NCBI GenBank assembly: GCA_036898135.1
Contig: CM072516.1
Coordinates: 57,849,676 to 57,913,675 of the forward strand
Direction: 5' to 3'
DNA: 64,000 nt
Origin: Oncomelania hupensis
Lineage: Eukaryota; Mollusca; Gastropoda; Littorinimorpha; Pomatiopsidae
Position numbers and translations under genes: made by a program. Positions 49,545-62,583 of the stretch are shown piece after piece. Positions within the stretch are counted from its first letter, which is position 1. The number at the start of each line of letters is the position of its first letter. The notes beneath the pieces were generated by a model, which did no database searches, was not told the DNA's origin, and was given only the letters and a program-made list of their open reading frames with translations.

Positions 49545-49618
49545 AGGCCCGCGTGAGTATCGATCTTGGGTCGCCCGAAACCATAGGGGAAAGATTAACC
49601 AACTAAGCTATCAAGGCT
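49545..49618 (-). tRNA. tRNA-like pseudogene or SINE head
   Basis: On the minus strand: GCCTTGATAGCTTAGTTGG (A-box shape), TTAATC, then a B-box-like AGATCGATACTC, ending GCGGGCC followed directly by a T run (Pol III terminator). Length is about 73, as for a tRNA. The acceptor ends pair poorly and the T-loop is not canonical (TTCGA is missing), so it is unlikely to be a working tRNA. Confidence 0.4.
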
Positions 49619-50138
49619 TCGTAGAAAAATCATGAATTTTTTGGTCTATATGGGAAAACATGCTGAAACCTCAATTTGATTTTTAATGGAAGCGCGCGGA
49701 ATGAGGCTATTGCAGTTTGTGGACAGTTTGTTTATTTATTTATCTCAGAAACGGTTAAACGTTCGGTAAGGAAATGTCGGCTATAACGATTTGGCTGGTT
49801 TTGAGCACACAGCAGGCCGATCAGCAGCGGTCAGCACCTGCCCAGATCAGCGTCCATAGGAGACAAACTTTATAGTAGAGGCGAAGAAGGACTTCCGGCT
49901 AAGCAATTTATATATAGATAATACTCAGTTCTTAGAATAAATTATTGTCAAGTGTAAACTGCTAAAATAGTCTTCCTCTGGGCTGTCAATCACTGCATGC
50001 TTACGTCGACTACTGCCTGTATTGGACTATATTACATTAAAAACAGAAATGCTAACATATTCTACAACTATATCAGAGTAGTTTCAGGGTATTTGTTGCC
50101 AATTCTTAGCATGGAAACTGTGAAAAAGCACGCAGAAA

Positions 50139-53100
50139 ATGGCAATGCTGCATGCAAATAGTGCTGAAGAAACGTTCAGGTTTCCAGACAAGCCAGAGAA
50201 GCCTTTGGACTCGGACTGCTGTGGAGGTGGTTGCACACCCTGCGTCCTGGACATTTACGAACAAGAGCTTGCCATCTGGGAAAGGGAATGTGCAAGGATC
50301 AAGTCTGGTGTCGATGGAAACCTGGCAACTACCTCGGATGGAAGTGAAATTGGTAATACCTATGTGGTGAGTGAGATCAATTTTTTATCTTCTTTTTTTT
50401 TTTTTTTTAAAACTTAATCTGAGTAAATGAGTTATACTATGAAAGTGGTACTATGCACTGTGATGTTTCAAGAAAAAAATATTAATTCTGGATTAATTCT
50501 TGAGAACATCTGTGAAAAAAGGAACTGAAATGTGGGTTGCCTTCTCAGTGATATTGAGGCAGTGCCTAGCACAGAACGTTTTTCAATGTTTATAAAGATA
50601 GCCAGTTCTTCAAAATGTGGTTTGAATAGTCATACTGATCAGATGATGTTTCAGGCTCCCACTCTTTCACCCTCTACGTATGAGCAATACCAGATCTGTC
50701 GGATAACGCAAGAAACACACAACAGCTGGAGGTTTACCTGCAGACTTGGACCCAACCAGTGTCTTGGTTTGCAACCTGGGAAGCATGTCATAATCAGGTA
50801 CGACTAGTGTCACCAGCTTCATCTGAATTTTGAGATCTCAGATGTTATTTGTGAATGAGATTGGCATTTTCAATTGCGCTTCAGCACAGACATACAAGAA
50901 TATTGCGACCTCTGTCACATACATTTGCATCTCCAAAGAATGCATACTAGTACACCATTTTGCAGTAAGCACAACCACTGAAATATTTTTTAAAAATAAT
51001 AAAACCTTTATTTTTATTTTTTATGCACGCTGAGAAAGTATGGATATTTGCAGAATAAAAAACTCTGTATCATTCTTTGCAGGGGTCATGTAGATGGTAA
51101 AGCCATTACAAGACAGTACACACCGGTGTCTAATACTTCACTTAGGGGGTCATTTCAGCTTCTTATCAAGGTGGTATTTTATCATTTAAATCACTTTATT
51201 AAGCTTTGTAATTTTTATCACATGCTTCTTTAGTTTCAAACCTATAGATATATTAAATTCATTAATTTGTCATCTGCAGTTTTATATATAACTGTTATAT
51301 TATCACTACTGTTAGAAACTTAGATCCTTTTAAAAACAACGCTTCTTTAAAATATTACACCATTATAGCTATTATTACAAATAATGGTATACGTAATAAT
51401 ATGAAGAAGGTTAATAATAATAATAATAATAATAATAATTTCAGATAAAAAGGAGAACAGACTCAAGTGCTTTTCTAAAGCATGATTCCCAAACTTTGGG
51501 CGACTCATGCCTCGTTTGTGAACTGTTTTAGTTTTGATTTAAATAGTGCATTATTTTTAATTTTCCAACTCTCCAGCCTGCACGTTCTTTTCCTATAATA
51601 ATCTTACGCAGCATATATACAATTGTTGACCGATCTATAAGTTTGCTGTATGTTGTTGACCATCCTTGTGCAGCACTTCACCAGCTCAAAGACCCGCTCA
51701 AGGCACAGGCTGAAAGCGGAATCTATCTTGAGCCATCTAATGCGCTAACTTGCTGCTTGATGTGCACTGTCTAAACACCAAGGACAACTGATGTGTAGAT
51801 TTTATTCTGCCTATGTAAAAAACGTATGAGGTCTCCTGACAAGCCTTGATAACCATTTTGTAATGTAATCTACTGTAACCCATTTTACAGGTCTACAAGG
51901 ATGGTCGGATGTCGCAAGCAGTGCAACAGTGGAAGGTTGGAGATTGGTTGGACATACGAGGACCGTTTGGTTCGCTACAGTATCTTCCAAATCAGGTTGT
52001 TAGGTATTTTGGTTTTAGAACTTAGTTTATGGAGAATTCATATTCAGATTATTGTTAACGGCAAGGTGCATATTATGCTATATCACACTACCCATATACC
52101 ATGTGGAAAAGAGCAAGGCCGATAAGACTTTTTGTCATATAAATCTTTAAATGATGTTAGGCAATTTACTAGAGAATATGAAAGTCTACATTATTTTATA
52201 TTTGTTAATAATCTAAAAATCTGAAGTAGAAAGCAACAACAAAGTCTGGGTGCTTTGGTTAGCTCTTTAAACTTCTAAAAATTTACTAATGAGGTTTATC
52301 TCGAATTTGTTTTACTGAACAGTGAACGGTTTGTTTCTGGCAATCAGGCTAAGGGAAGAAATCACACAAACAATATACATGTTGCTAGTGCTTTAGAGTA
52401 CAGCAATTATGAAAAGGAAATTAGAAGGCCGTTTCAGGTGATCCGAACAGCAAATCTTACAAGAAAAAGGCCATAGTGAGCTATTGAAACAGCATTAGGT
52501 TACCATGTTTGTTTGCTTTTTTATCGCATGTATCCAACTTTATTCATTGTTGTTATTCTAAATGGAACTGATGATTCTCTGCCCTGATGATGTGTAATCC
52601 ATGTTATTTTGACTGTAGTACAAGCGAGTGTTGCTACTGGCAGCAGGCACTGGCATAGCACCCATGGCTCAGCTGATTCAAGCTATGCTGTCCCAGGAAG
52701 AAGAGGAGGGGAAGATGCGGCTACTGTATTCCTGCAGGAATTACGAAGAAGTCCTGATGAAAGAGGAGATAAGCGAGTGGCGACAGTTCTGGAATTTTTC
52801 AGCTGCCTTCCTTCTTAGTCAGGTTGGTGATGAATAATGATTTGTTTTAATGATTCGATAGATGTGATTGTTTGAATAAACTAATCAATGACTACATGAA
52901 TTGTTGGTTTGTTGACTGAAAGAGTGAAGTTAATGTGCAAGACTAAAGTAGAATAAAAGTGAGCTAGTTAGTTAGTTAGTCATTGTTTATAGGGTCCAGT
53001 AGACTGCAAAGAGCCAAATCAGGACAACTTGGTTGAAAGAGGGCTCACCCTTGATCTGTATATAAAAGATCTGCAGAAACAACCATCATGGCAACACTGA

Positions 53101-54116
53101 AGGCATCCCACCAGACAGTCACTTTTAAAAAAAGGCATCCCATGCAGGGGGACGCTGAAGCTGTGCTCTAATTTATTGAACCCCCATTTACAAAAACAAA
53201 ATAGAATATAAAATATTAACAAAACATATACATCTAAAATGCCTACATTGCTAAATAATACCATAGAAAGCCCTAGAGATCATTTGGCAGAAAGCGTCCA
53301 GTATCCCCAAGGTGGCCCCAGACACGAATGAGGAGTTTTGGAAGAGTTTTCAAGAAAAAAAAGTTAGGTGACTGGTCTAGCAAAGACTAGAACAGATTTG
53401 GAACGAGAAAAAAAAAACAAATGAGAATGACAGGAACATGTGGTAATTTAAAGCACTCAATTTCCACAAAGTGGGGATATACTGTTTATACAGAATACCC
53501 TGGCACCCCAACTGGGAATAAAAGTGAGCTGATGCAAGACTATGGCGACATGTTTGTCACATCATCATCATCATTGCATTGAAAATAAGGTACAATATGA
53601 TCATTTATTTGCAGGCAAGTAAAATATGAGGAACAAGCTTTGGTAAAAGAGGCAAAAAACAATATTGCAGAAGAAAAGAAAAAAAAAGTTCAAACCAAAT
53701 CAGACACGCCTGAAGATTACATTCAAACAACTGAAAACCATCATGGACCACACAGACTTTGAACGTAAAGTGGTATATGAATGAACATGCACTTAAATAT
53801 GGAATTTGCACTGTATGCTTTATTTCTGTTTATCCCTCTAAACTTCTCTCCCCAACAATCACTATATAAAAACACTGATTTATTTCGACGTTTTCTACAG
53901 GAGTCGTCAAAAGAGGGCCCAAGCAGTAGGAATGGTTATACCTTTGGAGAAGAAATCCTTCATGGACGGTTAAACCAGGATATTCTAGCAAATGAACTTG
54001 GAAGCGACTTTTCCAGCACAAGAGTGTTGATATGTGGTACCAGATCTTTCGACTCGGACGTTCAGCAACTGCTTCATGATCTCAACTTTCCCAGCGACCA
54101 GATAGTGAAATTTTGA
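50139..54116 (+). CDS. CYB5RL: NADH-cytochrome b5 reductase-like protein, complete, six exons
   Basis: A flavoprotein reductase of the cytochrome b5 reductase/FNR superfamily, expected to pass electrons from NAD(P)H via FAD; the physiological acceptor of CYB5RL is not established. Exons are 50139-50366, 50655-50797, 51083-51170, 51891-51995, 52619-52822 and 53901-54116. The sum is 328 codons including stop, 327 residues, close to the human length of about 315. The N-terminal oxidoreductase-like Cys motif is DCCGGGCTPCVLDIY (26-40). The FAD-binding motif is RQYTPVS (134-140), followed by GPFG (177-180). The NAD-binding glycine motif is LLAAGTGIAPM (194-204), and the C-terminal sheet has RVLICGTRSF (297-306). 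An ATG at 50111 is upstream in another frame, closing after 17 codons; 50139 is the first in-frame start. No frameshifts were seen. Confidence 0.94.
52966..53516 (-). mobile_element. Retroposon family A, copy A8
   Basis: The left edge is (TTAG)n then TCATTGTTTATAGGGTCCAG; the right edge is a worn hairpin CCCTGGCACCCCAACTGGG. A perfect 14-bp duplication AATAAAAGTGAGCT flanks it (52952-52965 and 53517-53530). It lies in the last CYB5RL intron, antisense to the gene when read in the proposed element direction. It is more diverged than A9. Confidence 0.9.
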
Positions 54117-54796
54117 TTAGAATGTTGGACTGAAGTTAACATAGTTGACAACTTATCTTTTAAATGTTCATCAGAATATTTGCAATTTCTCCCTTCAAAG
54201 TAAAGTTCAAAGTGACCTCATTGAAGTTTGTTAGGTGTGAAGTTTCATTTTTGAAGAAAAACTGTTTACAAATATGGATTAATCAAACCTGTGCTGTGAT
54301 TTACTCTGTTCTTCAATTTTTTTCAGTACAACTGCTAAAAATCAGATAAAATATCGGTGATTAACATTGCTACATAAATATTAACAGTATACAGTACACA
54401 GAAGAAAATTTATAATTCTTGGACGTGGAAAGATTTGAATTGTTTTTGGTTATGAAAAATTGATTTCTTTACCAACATTTTACATGCTGCTTATAACCCT
54501 ATTGCCATAGCATACTCAGTGTGGCGTTGGACTAACAATACTTAGAAAGTGCAGATTTTACTTGGAACTTTTAATAGGTATAGGGACATCATGAGTTAAA
54601 ATCTTGGCATGAACAAGATCAAGGTTATATTTTAAAAGTTTTGTGTAATGCCGTTATCAGTGCTGTTGCAAATGTGTGTGTGTACATTTTGGAGTGTGCC
54701 TTTCTTCTCAAGTATATACACAAATCTTCGGCAAGTATGAAGAATGTTTTCAGAACAGAATGTGTTTGTGCAACGTGTACGATGTGTCCGACGGAA

Positions 54797-54802
54797 AATA
54801 AA
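54797..54802 (+). promoter_or_regulatory. Candidate polyadenylation signal of CYB5RL
   Basis: AATAAA about 680 bp after the CYB5RL stop, followed by a GT-rich and T-rich stretch (GTACTGTTTTTTC). Other hexamers could be used instead. Confidence 0.35.
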
Positions 54803-54849
54803 ATTGTAATGTAAAGTACTGTTTTTTCACCAATGCCAGTGGTTTGCAA

Positions 54850-55139
54850 AAGGAAGCAAAATAGATTTTAAAAATACTGTTATTGCATTGTTATGTATAC
54901 CATTTATTTAAAATGACAAAACATATGAACATATGTAGCAAAAGACAATATAATGAAGGCATTTTATAAACACATGTGGTCAGTATATCTTATAGTTCAA
55001 GTTATATATAATGGAACTTTAATACATAATATATACATACATAAATAAAAATTCCCTTGCAGAAATTTGTGAAAAAATTTGTTTGGTCAATTACTTTTTG
55101 TTACAATTGACACACACACGATAGTTCCTAAAATTTTGT
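54850..55139. other. Intergenic, no feature recognised
   Basis: AT-rich DNA between the convergent CYB5RL and ORC1 genes, before the LTR-like repeat. Confidence 0.35.
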
Positions 55140-55720
55140 ATTGCAAAGCATGCAATAATAGCATGTATTTACCATTGATTTGATTCTTCACTGTCGCTAG
55201 AAAAAGCTTTGTATAACGTTGATAATTTTTGTCGGTCCATATTATTGTAGTATCGTTAGAATTTTCTGGAAGTATTTATTATCGATCAAATGTTCCAGGT
55301 CTTTCTGGCGATAGCTAGTCAAATTTGTACCCATCAGCTCAGGCTCTTCAAACGCTGGTCAACAAAATGTTCCATAAGGAACCCTGTCCATATAAAGGAA
55401 AAAAGTTATAAAGACAATGCATAGTTCCGGTGACAAGTTTTATTTTGATTGCGAGTTATTGCATCATTGTGGAATGTTCTAAGCTTTACTATATTGCACA
55501 AAGGCTATATCAATAATGCACCGACTGCTAGCGAGCAGTGATTTTTTAAAAATGATTTTCAGAAAGCAATTTTGCATGCAGTTGGTGTTTGCTGAATAAA
55601 GTTGGAAAACTATAAACAATGACTCCTGCCTTGTTGCTGAGTGAAGAGGCTGCACAGATAAACGAATTCGAGTTACACATATCAAGATTCAAACATCGGA
55701 GCTGAATCGACTATTGGTAA
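55140..55720 (+). mobile_element. LTR-like dispersed repeat, copy 2
   Basis: The counterpart of 15284-15800 in the same orientation: GCAAAGCATGCAATAATAG, TTGATAATTTTTGTCG, ATTATCGATC, GCTGAATAAAGTTGG, CCTTGTTGCTGAGTGAAG and GAGTTACACATATCA. The copies are perhaps 70-75 percent alike. An extra segment near 55310-55430 has no clear match in copy 1. Confidence 0.5.
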
Positions 55721-56266
55721 TGTGTAAAACTTTAGTCCTGTCACTCCAGGGTTAGGTAAAAATAATAGTCACAACTACCTGACAATGGGCATTCATAAAT
55801 TTGATAAAGGCAAAAAACATGATCTTGTCACGAACAAACAGCCACAGTATTTATGTGCAGAAGCTTCCTTTAAAACCAATTAATTTTCCCAACAAATGTT
55901 CTGCACTTAAACACAAACATTTCACAGTCTTGATTTGTGCTATCAGATTTTTTTTTTTTTTTAAACTGGTAAATTTGATTTCGTGATAATTTCATTACAT
56001 TTGAGCTTATTCATACACTGTATCTTAAAAAAATCAATTCTACTGAACAAATTATTGAACAGAAATGATACTGTCATAGCTCCATCATCATTACAAATTA
56101 AAACTGAATGCTTATTTCATCGTTCACACTCATATTCTCGTTAACTACACTATAAATTTACATTCAGTCTCTCCATTTTTCTCTTTGAAATCTGTAAGGA
56201 ATAACATTTACATGAAAATACATTCACTACACAGCATATATATATACTCAATACATATATATATAT

Positions 56267-56779
56267 ACTGAGGTCCTCAAGTTACGACGTTGATCTGTTC
56301 GTTGGACGCGTCATAACCCGATTTCATCGTAAGTTGGAACATAAGGCCAAGCGACGGGCCAATGTTTGTTGGTGTTTCTCTCTTTTCAGGTCGCTTTATA
56401 AAGTCCATTTTAACTTCCATGGTGATGGCTTTTCTTTTCTTTGATGCACTACCATCAGAAAAATCTGACTTATGTTTGGGAGCCATAACCAAGGGCAAAA
56501 AAACCTATGAAACATGTGAGAGATAGATGGCGTAAACCAAAATGGCTTATGTACAGTGACTGAGCGTAGGAAGCGACGCCGTCTTCCCCGCTTTATAACC
56601 ACAACAAAGTGTATTCTTCCGCCGCTCGCCAGAAACTAGCTCCCGGTTGTTTACGTCGCTTACGACGCTAAACCGCATAAGACTGAACGACGCGTAATAT
56701 TTATTATTTTTTTATGGGGATGAGCGTCGTAACCATGAAACAACGTAAGTCGAGAACGGCGTAACCCGAGGACTTACTG
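56267..56779 (-). mobile_element. Deleted Tigger (pogo-group) transposon
   Basis: The ends are inverted: left CTGAGGTCCTCAAGTTACGACG, right (reversed) CAGTAAGTCCTCGGGTTACGCCG. The minus-strand frame at 56277-56498 begins PLVMAPKHKSDFSDG and KKRKAITMEVKMDFIKRPEK, matching the N-terminal helix-turn-helix region of TIGD1/Tigger transposases. The catalytic DDE part is missing, so this is a non-autonomous remnant of about 510 bp. Confidence 0.85.
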
Positions 56780-56942
56780 TAGATATAGATAGATAGATAA
56801 GATAGATAGATAGATACAAACACCCTTTATGTTTGCTGTTTCTCAAGGAACACTATTGCTTTGACTTCAATAAAATAAAAAGTCAAAATAAGTCGTTTTC
56901 AACATTGTCACATTGATGCAAAACCTTCTCACCCTCTTTTAA

Positions 56943-57668
56943 CCCTCTAACACGCGGAGCGACCTAGAGCGACCGATATTTTTGCTATGTGCATACGCGC
57001 GGAGCGACCGGTAGCGGCCGGTAATGACGTGGTCTGATCAGAGCCTGCCATGTGGAAATCTATTTATAGCAAACGTGCGAGATTCTCGCACACGTGATCG
57101 TGACTTCCTGCTGTTTCCGGCGGTGTTTTCACGGCATTTTTAGAGTGTGTAGAACGCACACAGTGAATTTTCAAAGTTTGATTAAAGTTTGAAGTTTGAG
57201 AGGCGGAGAATTATGGCGTCAGATTCTTGCAGAATCTGATGAAGAAAATGACCCATTTGAAGGATTTTAGGAGGCCGATTTGGTACAGGTTAATGATGGA
57301 GAGGATAGGGATTTGGACTTTCACTTTGACGATCTTTTTCTGTCGGATTTGAATAACAAAAACGATGAACAATCGGTGCTTTATTATTTGAGTCAGTGAT
57401 CGTATTGCCGCATGTTGTGCAGTATGCAATGTTGACATTCAGATTTTTTTTTCCAGTTGCAAAACATTGTAAAAATGTTTGTGTAACATTTCATTTTGAA
57501 GAAAAATATGTGGTTGATTTATTAATAATGATAAGTGGAACATAATTTTGGGTGGTGCATTTTTAATTAATTTTTGTATGTGCATGGTGTAGCATTTTGA
57601 CGGAGTTACTTGCCTTGACCTAGGAAATAGAAGCACATTAGGCTTAGACTCCTGTGGGGGTTAGAGGG
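56943..57668. mobile_element. piggyBac-type MITE, 726 bp, TTAA target site
   Basis: The ends are CCCTCTAAC on the left and GTTAGAGGG on the right, each flanked by TTAA (56939-56942 and 57669-57672). These are the diagnostic TTAA duplication and CCCT terminus of piggyBac elements. Near 57214-57400 a broken plus-strand frame begins ATGGCGTCAGATTC and reads acidic residues (DEENDPFEGF), the style of a piggyBac transposase N-terminus. No catalytic domain remains. Confidence 0.9.
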
Positions 57669-57829
57669 TTAAGCATTAACATGAGAAGTCTGCATGCTTA
57701 TCTGCACAACACTGACACAGCAAATGTGTCCTTCACAGTGCGGCATAAGTGGAAAATGTCAATTACCCTTAAGCACAATTTCAAACAAATTATATTCAAC
57801 CCTCTCTAGTATGGCTTCATGTCGCAATG

Positions 57830-58065
57830 TCATAGTTAAAAGAGTAGCAAACATTCTAATGCACTCGTCTTTCCATGGCCAAGGTCACTAGATTTCAGTA
57901 AATTACATTCCAGTCCTGAATAACCAACACAGTCGTTCAGACTCACTGCAACTGTTTCATGGTTAAAGAGCAGCAAACATTATAATGGCCACATGGCCAC
58001 TCGATTCCAATAAATTGCATTCAACTATTTCAGTCCTAAAAACCAAAGCCGTTCACTGAGAGTCA
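57830..58065. repeat. Tandem duplication of about 125 bp overlapping the ORC1 stop
   Basis: 57833-57945 and 57960-58065 share GTTAAA(A)GAG(T/C)AGCAAACATT, (T/C)CA(G/A)TAAATT(A/G)CATTC, CAGTCCT and CGTTCA blocks in the same order. The second unit includes the ORC1 stop codon (58053-58055), so the first lies in the presumed ORC1 3' UTR. Confidence 0.65.
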
Positions 58066-61000
58066 ACTTTTAATGCGCTGCAAATGTCTTCCGTGGAAAC
58101 GTTCAGGCGCACTCTCATCAGCATGTCCATTCTGCCATGCTCCACAAGCAACAGACGAGAGCTTCCCAGTCGCCAGCAGATGGCGTTGAGCTCACTGGCA
58201 GACGGAGGAGGAACGCCTGAACAGAAATAAAATAATTAGTGCTTTCAAGGGCATTCAACTGAAGAAACAATAACAATCGGTATATAATCAAATGTCAACT
58301 TTATCATTCTCTCTTTTTTTTTTTTAAATCTTCTGTAATTTTAAGTTAAAATTCTAAACAGAAAATCCAGAAGCAGTATCAAATGCATGCAGTCCAAGGG
58401 AGGTAACTGAATAAAAAGTTAGTTTTGCCAATGTTTTTCTGTCTACAAACAAAATGTAAGCTGTGAATCAAGAAGGCATTGTCTTCTACAAATTACAAGT
58501 AAAGCATAATAAATCATTAGAGGAAAATGTAATTGGCAGTGACAAACTTTACAATGTAAAATTAATAGTACCGTGTTCAAAGTTCACCCACTGTGTAAGT
58601 CTTATCAAATTTATTATCATTAGACATTTCTATTTACCTTCAAATCTGCAAAGGGCTAAATGATGGGTGTACAACTTTCCAAACTCCGCCTCCTCGATTC
58701 CAGACTGCTTGAATTCAGACACTACTGCTTTCATGAACAGCTTTTCCTGAGTAGAGAGGTTTCTGCAACATTTATACCACAAACCCCAACCACCTGAAGC
58801 AGACCTGAATACCCCCCGCAGAGTAAAAGCAGGAGACAGGGGATCGAGGGTTTGCCAAAATGGAGCTCTGTATAATATCATGACAAAATTGGTGATTTTA
58901 TAATATGTATATATATATTGAGCTCCATTTCGCCAAAAGCGGGAGAGTAGGCAGGTCTGATGAAGGCAAGCCTACACGACAAAAGTTATTTCTACAGAAT
59001 TTAGTTTTCCAAAATTGTGAAATACAGCACATTTCCAAAATCAAAATAGTTCTAGCCACCAGCTACATACATTGGCATGTAAAAACCAACAAAAACCTCT
59101 CAAAAGTGGACTGAAACCTACGCTTAAATACTAGAAATTCAGTCATACTACAGTGGGAGCCTATTTTCAAATACCCAAACACAAGCATTATATTTATAAC
59201 CTGTCAGAGAAGATTTCGTTATCTTACAATGAGGCTACTACTCCCAAACACCCATCTACAAATCCATTACATTTTCACAGTACCTCAGAAGATTTTAGTA
59301 ATTAAATTAAACCTTTTATTAAAAAAATCTTGGACCATCTGACTTCACATACCTAATGGCAAGAATTTTGGGCGATGAAAACATTTCCGTCAAGGCCTGA
59401 TCCACATGACGTATGGACACCAGAACATCGTTCGGGCATTCTCTACTCTCCACTTCCGCTATTTCTGTCGAGCGACGACAGATGTCCAGCGCCCTTCTCG
59501 CATCGCCTGACACTGCTGCCACCTGAACATAGGAAAAATATAAATTAATATATTTTGAAATAGGTGTGAGGTCCTATCTGGTGACGCACAGACAACTGTA
59601 CTATTGGTGCATAAATGAATATTAACGATGGAATAGTCAATTAAAACACACCAGAATAAGAATAACTATTACAGGGCTTAAAGTGAGCCACCAAGAAAAA
59701 GGAGGAATAATTTGGGGTCCAGGAGCAGCGCCCCCCCTGAAGCTGAAGAAAATTTTAAATTTTGAATATGATTTTGGAAGCTCTCCTTCAACTTCATACT
59801 GAAAAAACATGTCACAAATTACCACTTTCACAACACAATCATTCCTACATAACAAGTATGTATACTACTTACAGGTACAATAGAACGCTTTATTGTGATT
59901 TTTTTAAAGTTGAAAAGTCACAATTCCCAAAGATCCACCAAAGACAATTAGACAGTCATGATTGCATCACACTATAATAATAATAAAAAAAATCATAGCT
60001 GAAATGAGTCCCTATTTAAGAACAGTGTCAAAATCACTTGTGGCAGTTCATTCTATTGTTGAATTTCTGTTCATGTGTTAACATGGCTGTTGATGTAACT
60101 TCATTTTAACTATTTGACTATGGTCTAAGAAGGAATGACTTCAAAGAACTTTGCTTGATCTTCGTAGGTTGCTTTCCTTTCACAATGTCTTCAGAATCAT
60201 TTTTGTTGAGTTTCCTCATATGCTTCCTAGATGTTCTTGTTCACCTTCTGCAATTTCAACCTCCACCTCCATCCAACCCCACTTCCACTTATTTTTCACG
60301 AGCGCATCATCGAATTTTTCTGTGTGCTGAACGATAGCTCTCTGCGCCGCCATGTTTCAGTGTTCTGCACTGGTTTTCAAACAGCACGCTTTCGACTTTC
60401 TGGTAAGCTTAAGCTGACGTTCAAAGTATCGTGCCGAGTAAGATTAACGAGCCGAAATATGGAGAGCCTTTTTTTTTTCTCCCTTAAGTACGAACGGCGG
60501 AAAAATAAAAATTGTCGGAGGAAAAGTAACTGTCAACGGTTGAAAATCAGCCGAAAGGCGGAAGACTTTAAGCCCTGCTATTATGATCAGATCTGGCAAA
60601 ATTTGTACACACTATAGAATAAAAAATATCTGTTATTGTCCACACGCTTAAAAAAAAAAAAAAAAAAAAATTAGGTGGTGAAGTTGAGGTACATAAAAAA
60701 ACAATGCATATTCTAACACAAAAGTAGCAACAAGATAACTACCAAGCAAAGAAGTGATAACTAGAACAAAAAAGAAAACACAAAAATTCCTAGTCTATAC
60801 CCACCTTTCTAGCAGCCAGTTGGACGGCGTCACTGTCAAACACCTTCAGGCCGGTCATCCGAGATGTGACAATCACTTCCAGCTGCCGAAATGTGTAAGG
60901 CTGAAAGGGCATGCGGGTCAGCCCCAGCCTGCTAGCCACTCGTTTGACCATCACCCTCTCTGGCAGATCCATAGTGTTGGCTACCGCCAGGACCACTAGG

Positions 61001-62550
61001 CGAGCTCTAGGCTTGCTGGGCCAGTCAAACAGGTTGTACAACACATCTTGTTTGCGTGTCCACAGCAGATCCAGCTGGAAAAAGGATACATTAACAACTG
61101 AAAGGTGTTGCTATTGACATAAAATAGAGAATTCTTCTATACAAAAGAAAATAAAGTTTTTATTTATGTACAGGGAATATGCCACCTCAAAGAGCTGTTC
61201 ATGGTTTGGAATATAGTGATTTAAATCTGCGGCCAGAAGAAAAAATAAGCTGACAAATAATTATAACTATTCAAATCTAGCTTTAACAAAGAAATGAAAG
61301 TAACACTATAAAAATGAAAATCGATCAAAAGATGCCTATAACAAAATGAAGAGAAAACAAGTGTTGTAAATATGCCCCACAATAACAGAGTCGTATTACT
61401 TGTTTTGCTCAAAGCAGCCGTGATAAGTAGAAAAACAAATCTCAAAAACAAATTGATTAAATAAAACTGCAAAGGAATAATATTAGTAATCTGGGTTAGT
61501 ATCAAACTGCCACTGTATGAATTGTCATCCTGAAGCAGAAGCTGACTTAACACTGTAAAAGACAAGAGAAACCAGAGCAACTGTACCTCATCCACAAGTA
61601 ACACTGTGGTGTCGCGACGCTGGCCTGTGGCGGTGAACATCTTTTCTAGCAGTTCACATGCATGATCTGGTGTGGCCTTCTTTCCACTCAGCTCCTGGTG
61701 ATCACAAACAGAAAGAGGTGTAGGTAAAATGAAAAGCAAAAACAACAAATCAAAACCACCCTCTCTCTGGATTAATCTTATATAGCAAGCTTACCAGCTC
61801 TAGGAATAACTTAAGGCCCTGGTCATGTAAAGCAGCATGGACAACAGAAGATTGTTGAAGTAAGGATGAACACAACATTACCCAAGTCACAGGCACTGAT
61901 CCACAGAGCCAGCCATCCACACAACTCAACACTAGAGCTACCTGCACGCAAGAAACAATCCATTCTCATCTAAACAAGAAAGGTACCTTTAAAATTTGCA
62001 CGTAGGTCTGCCGAGGCTCAGTCAAACGCATGCCGTTGACTTCAATGAAGGTGAATTTGGGAAGGTCACCATTTTCATGGGAGCTCTGCAACACTCTCAT
62101 CACTTCTTTCACTGTAGCTGTCTTGCCTGTGCCAGGCACTCCAGATATGTACATACATCTGAAAGTTGGGGAAAAGACAAGGACTTAGACTTCCACAGTG
62201 TTTTCAGCACATTGTGGTATTACATTGATTTACAGGTTTGTCTAAGTCGATGCAGCAAAATGATGGCACACTGGATGTAAAAGATAGCGGGTAGACATGC
62301 CTACCCAAAAAGTGAGTTTAAAAAACTTTTTTTTTTTCCAGAATAGGTCACAATTTCGGTTACTGGGGATAGAGGCATTTGGGACCTCTTTCCTCTAGGC
62401 CAGCTTTACGAGGGTGGTTCTCATCTCTGCCTCAGTGCTTTACCTTCCCCTGTTCTAAACAGATCCAGGTACCCATTCACAGCTGGGTGGGACTGGGATG
62501 TATGGAGCACTTGTTTCATTCATTTTGTATGTAATAGTTGCCTTCAAAGT

Positions 62551-62583
<33 letters not shown>

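Noticed and set aside
61221..61748. 175-codon minus-strand frame
   Set aside because: Only its part at 61587-61694 is an ORC1 exon; the rest is read-through into introns.
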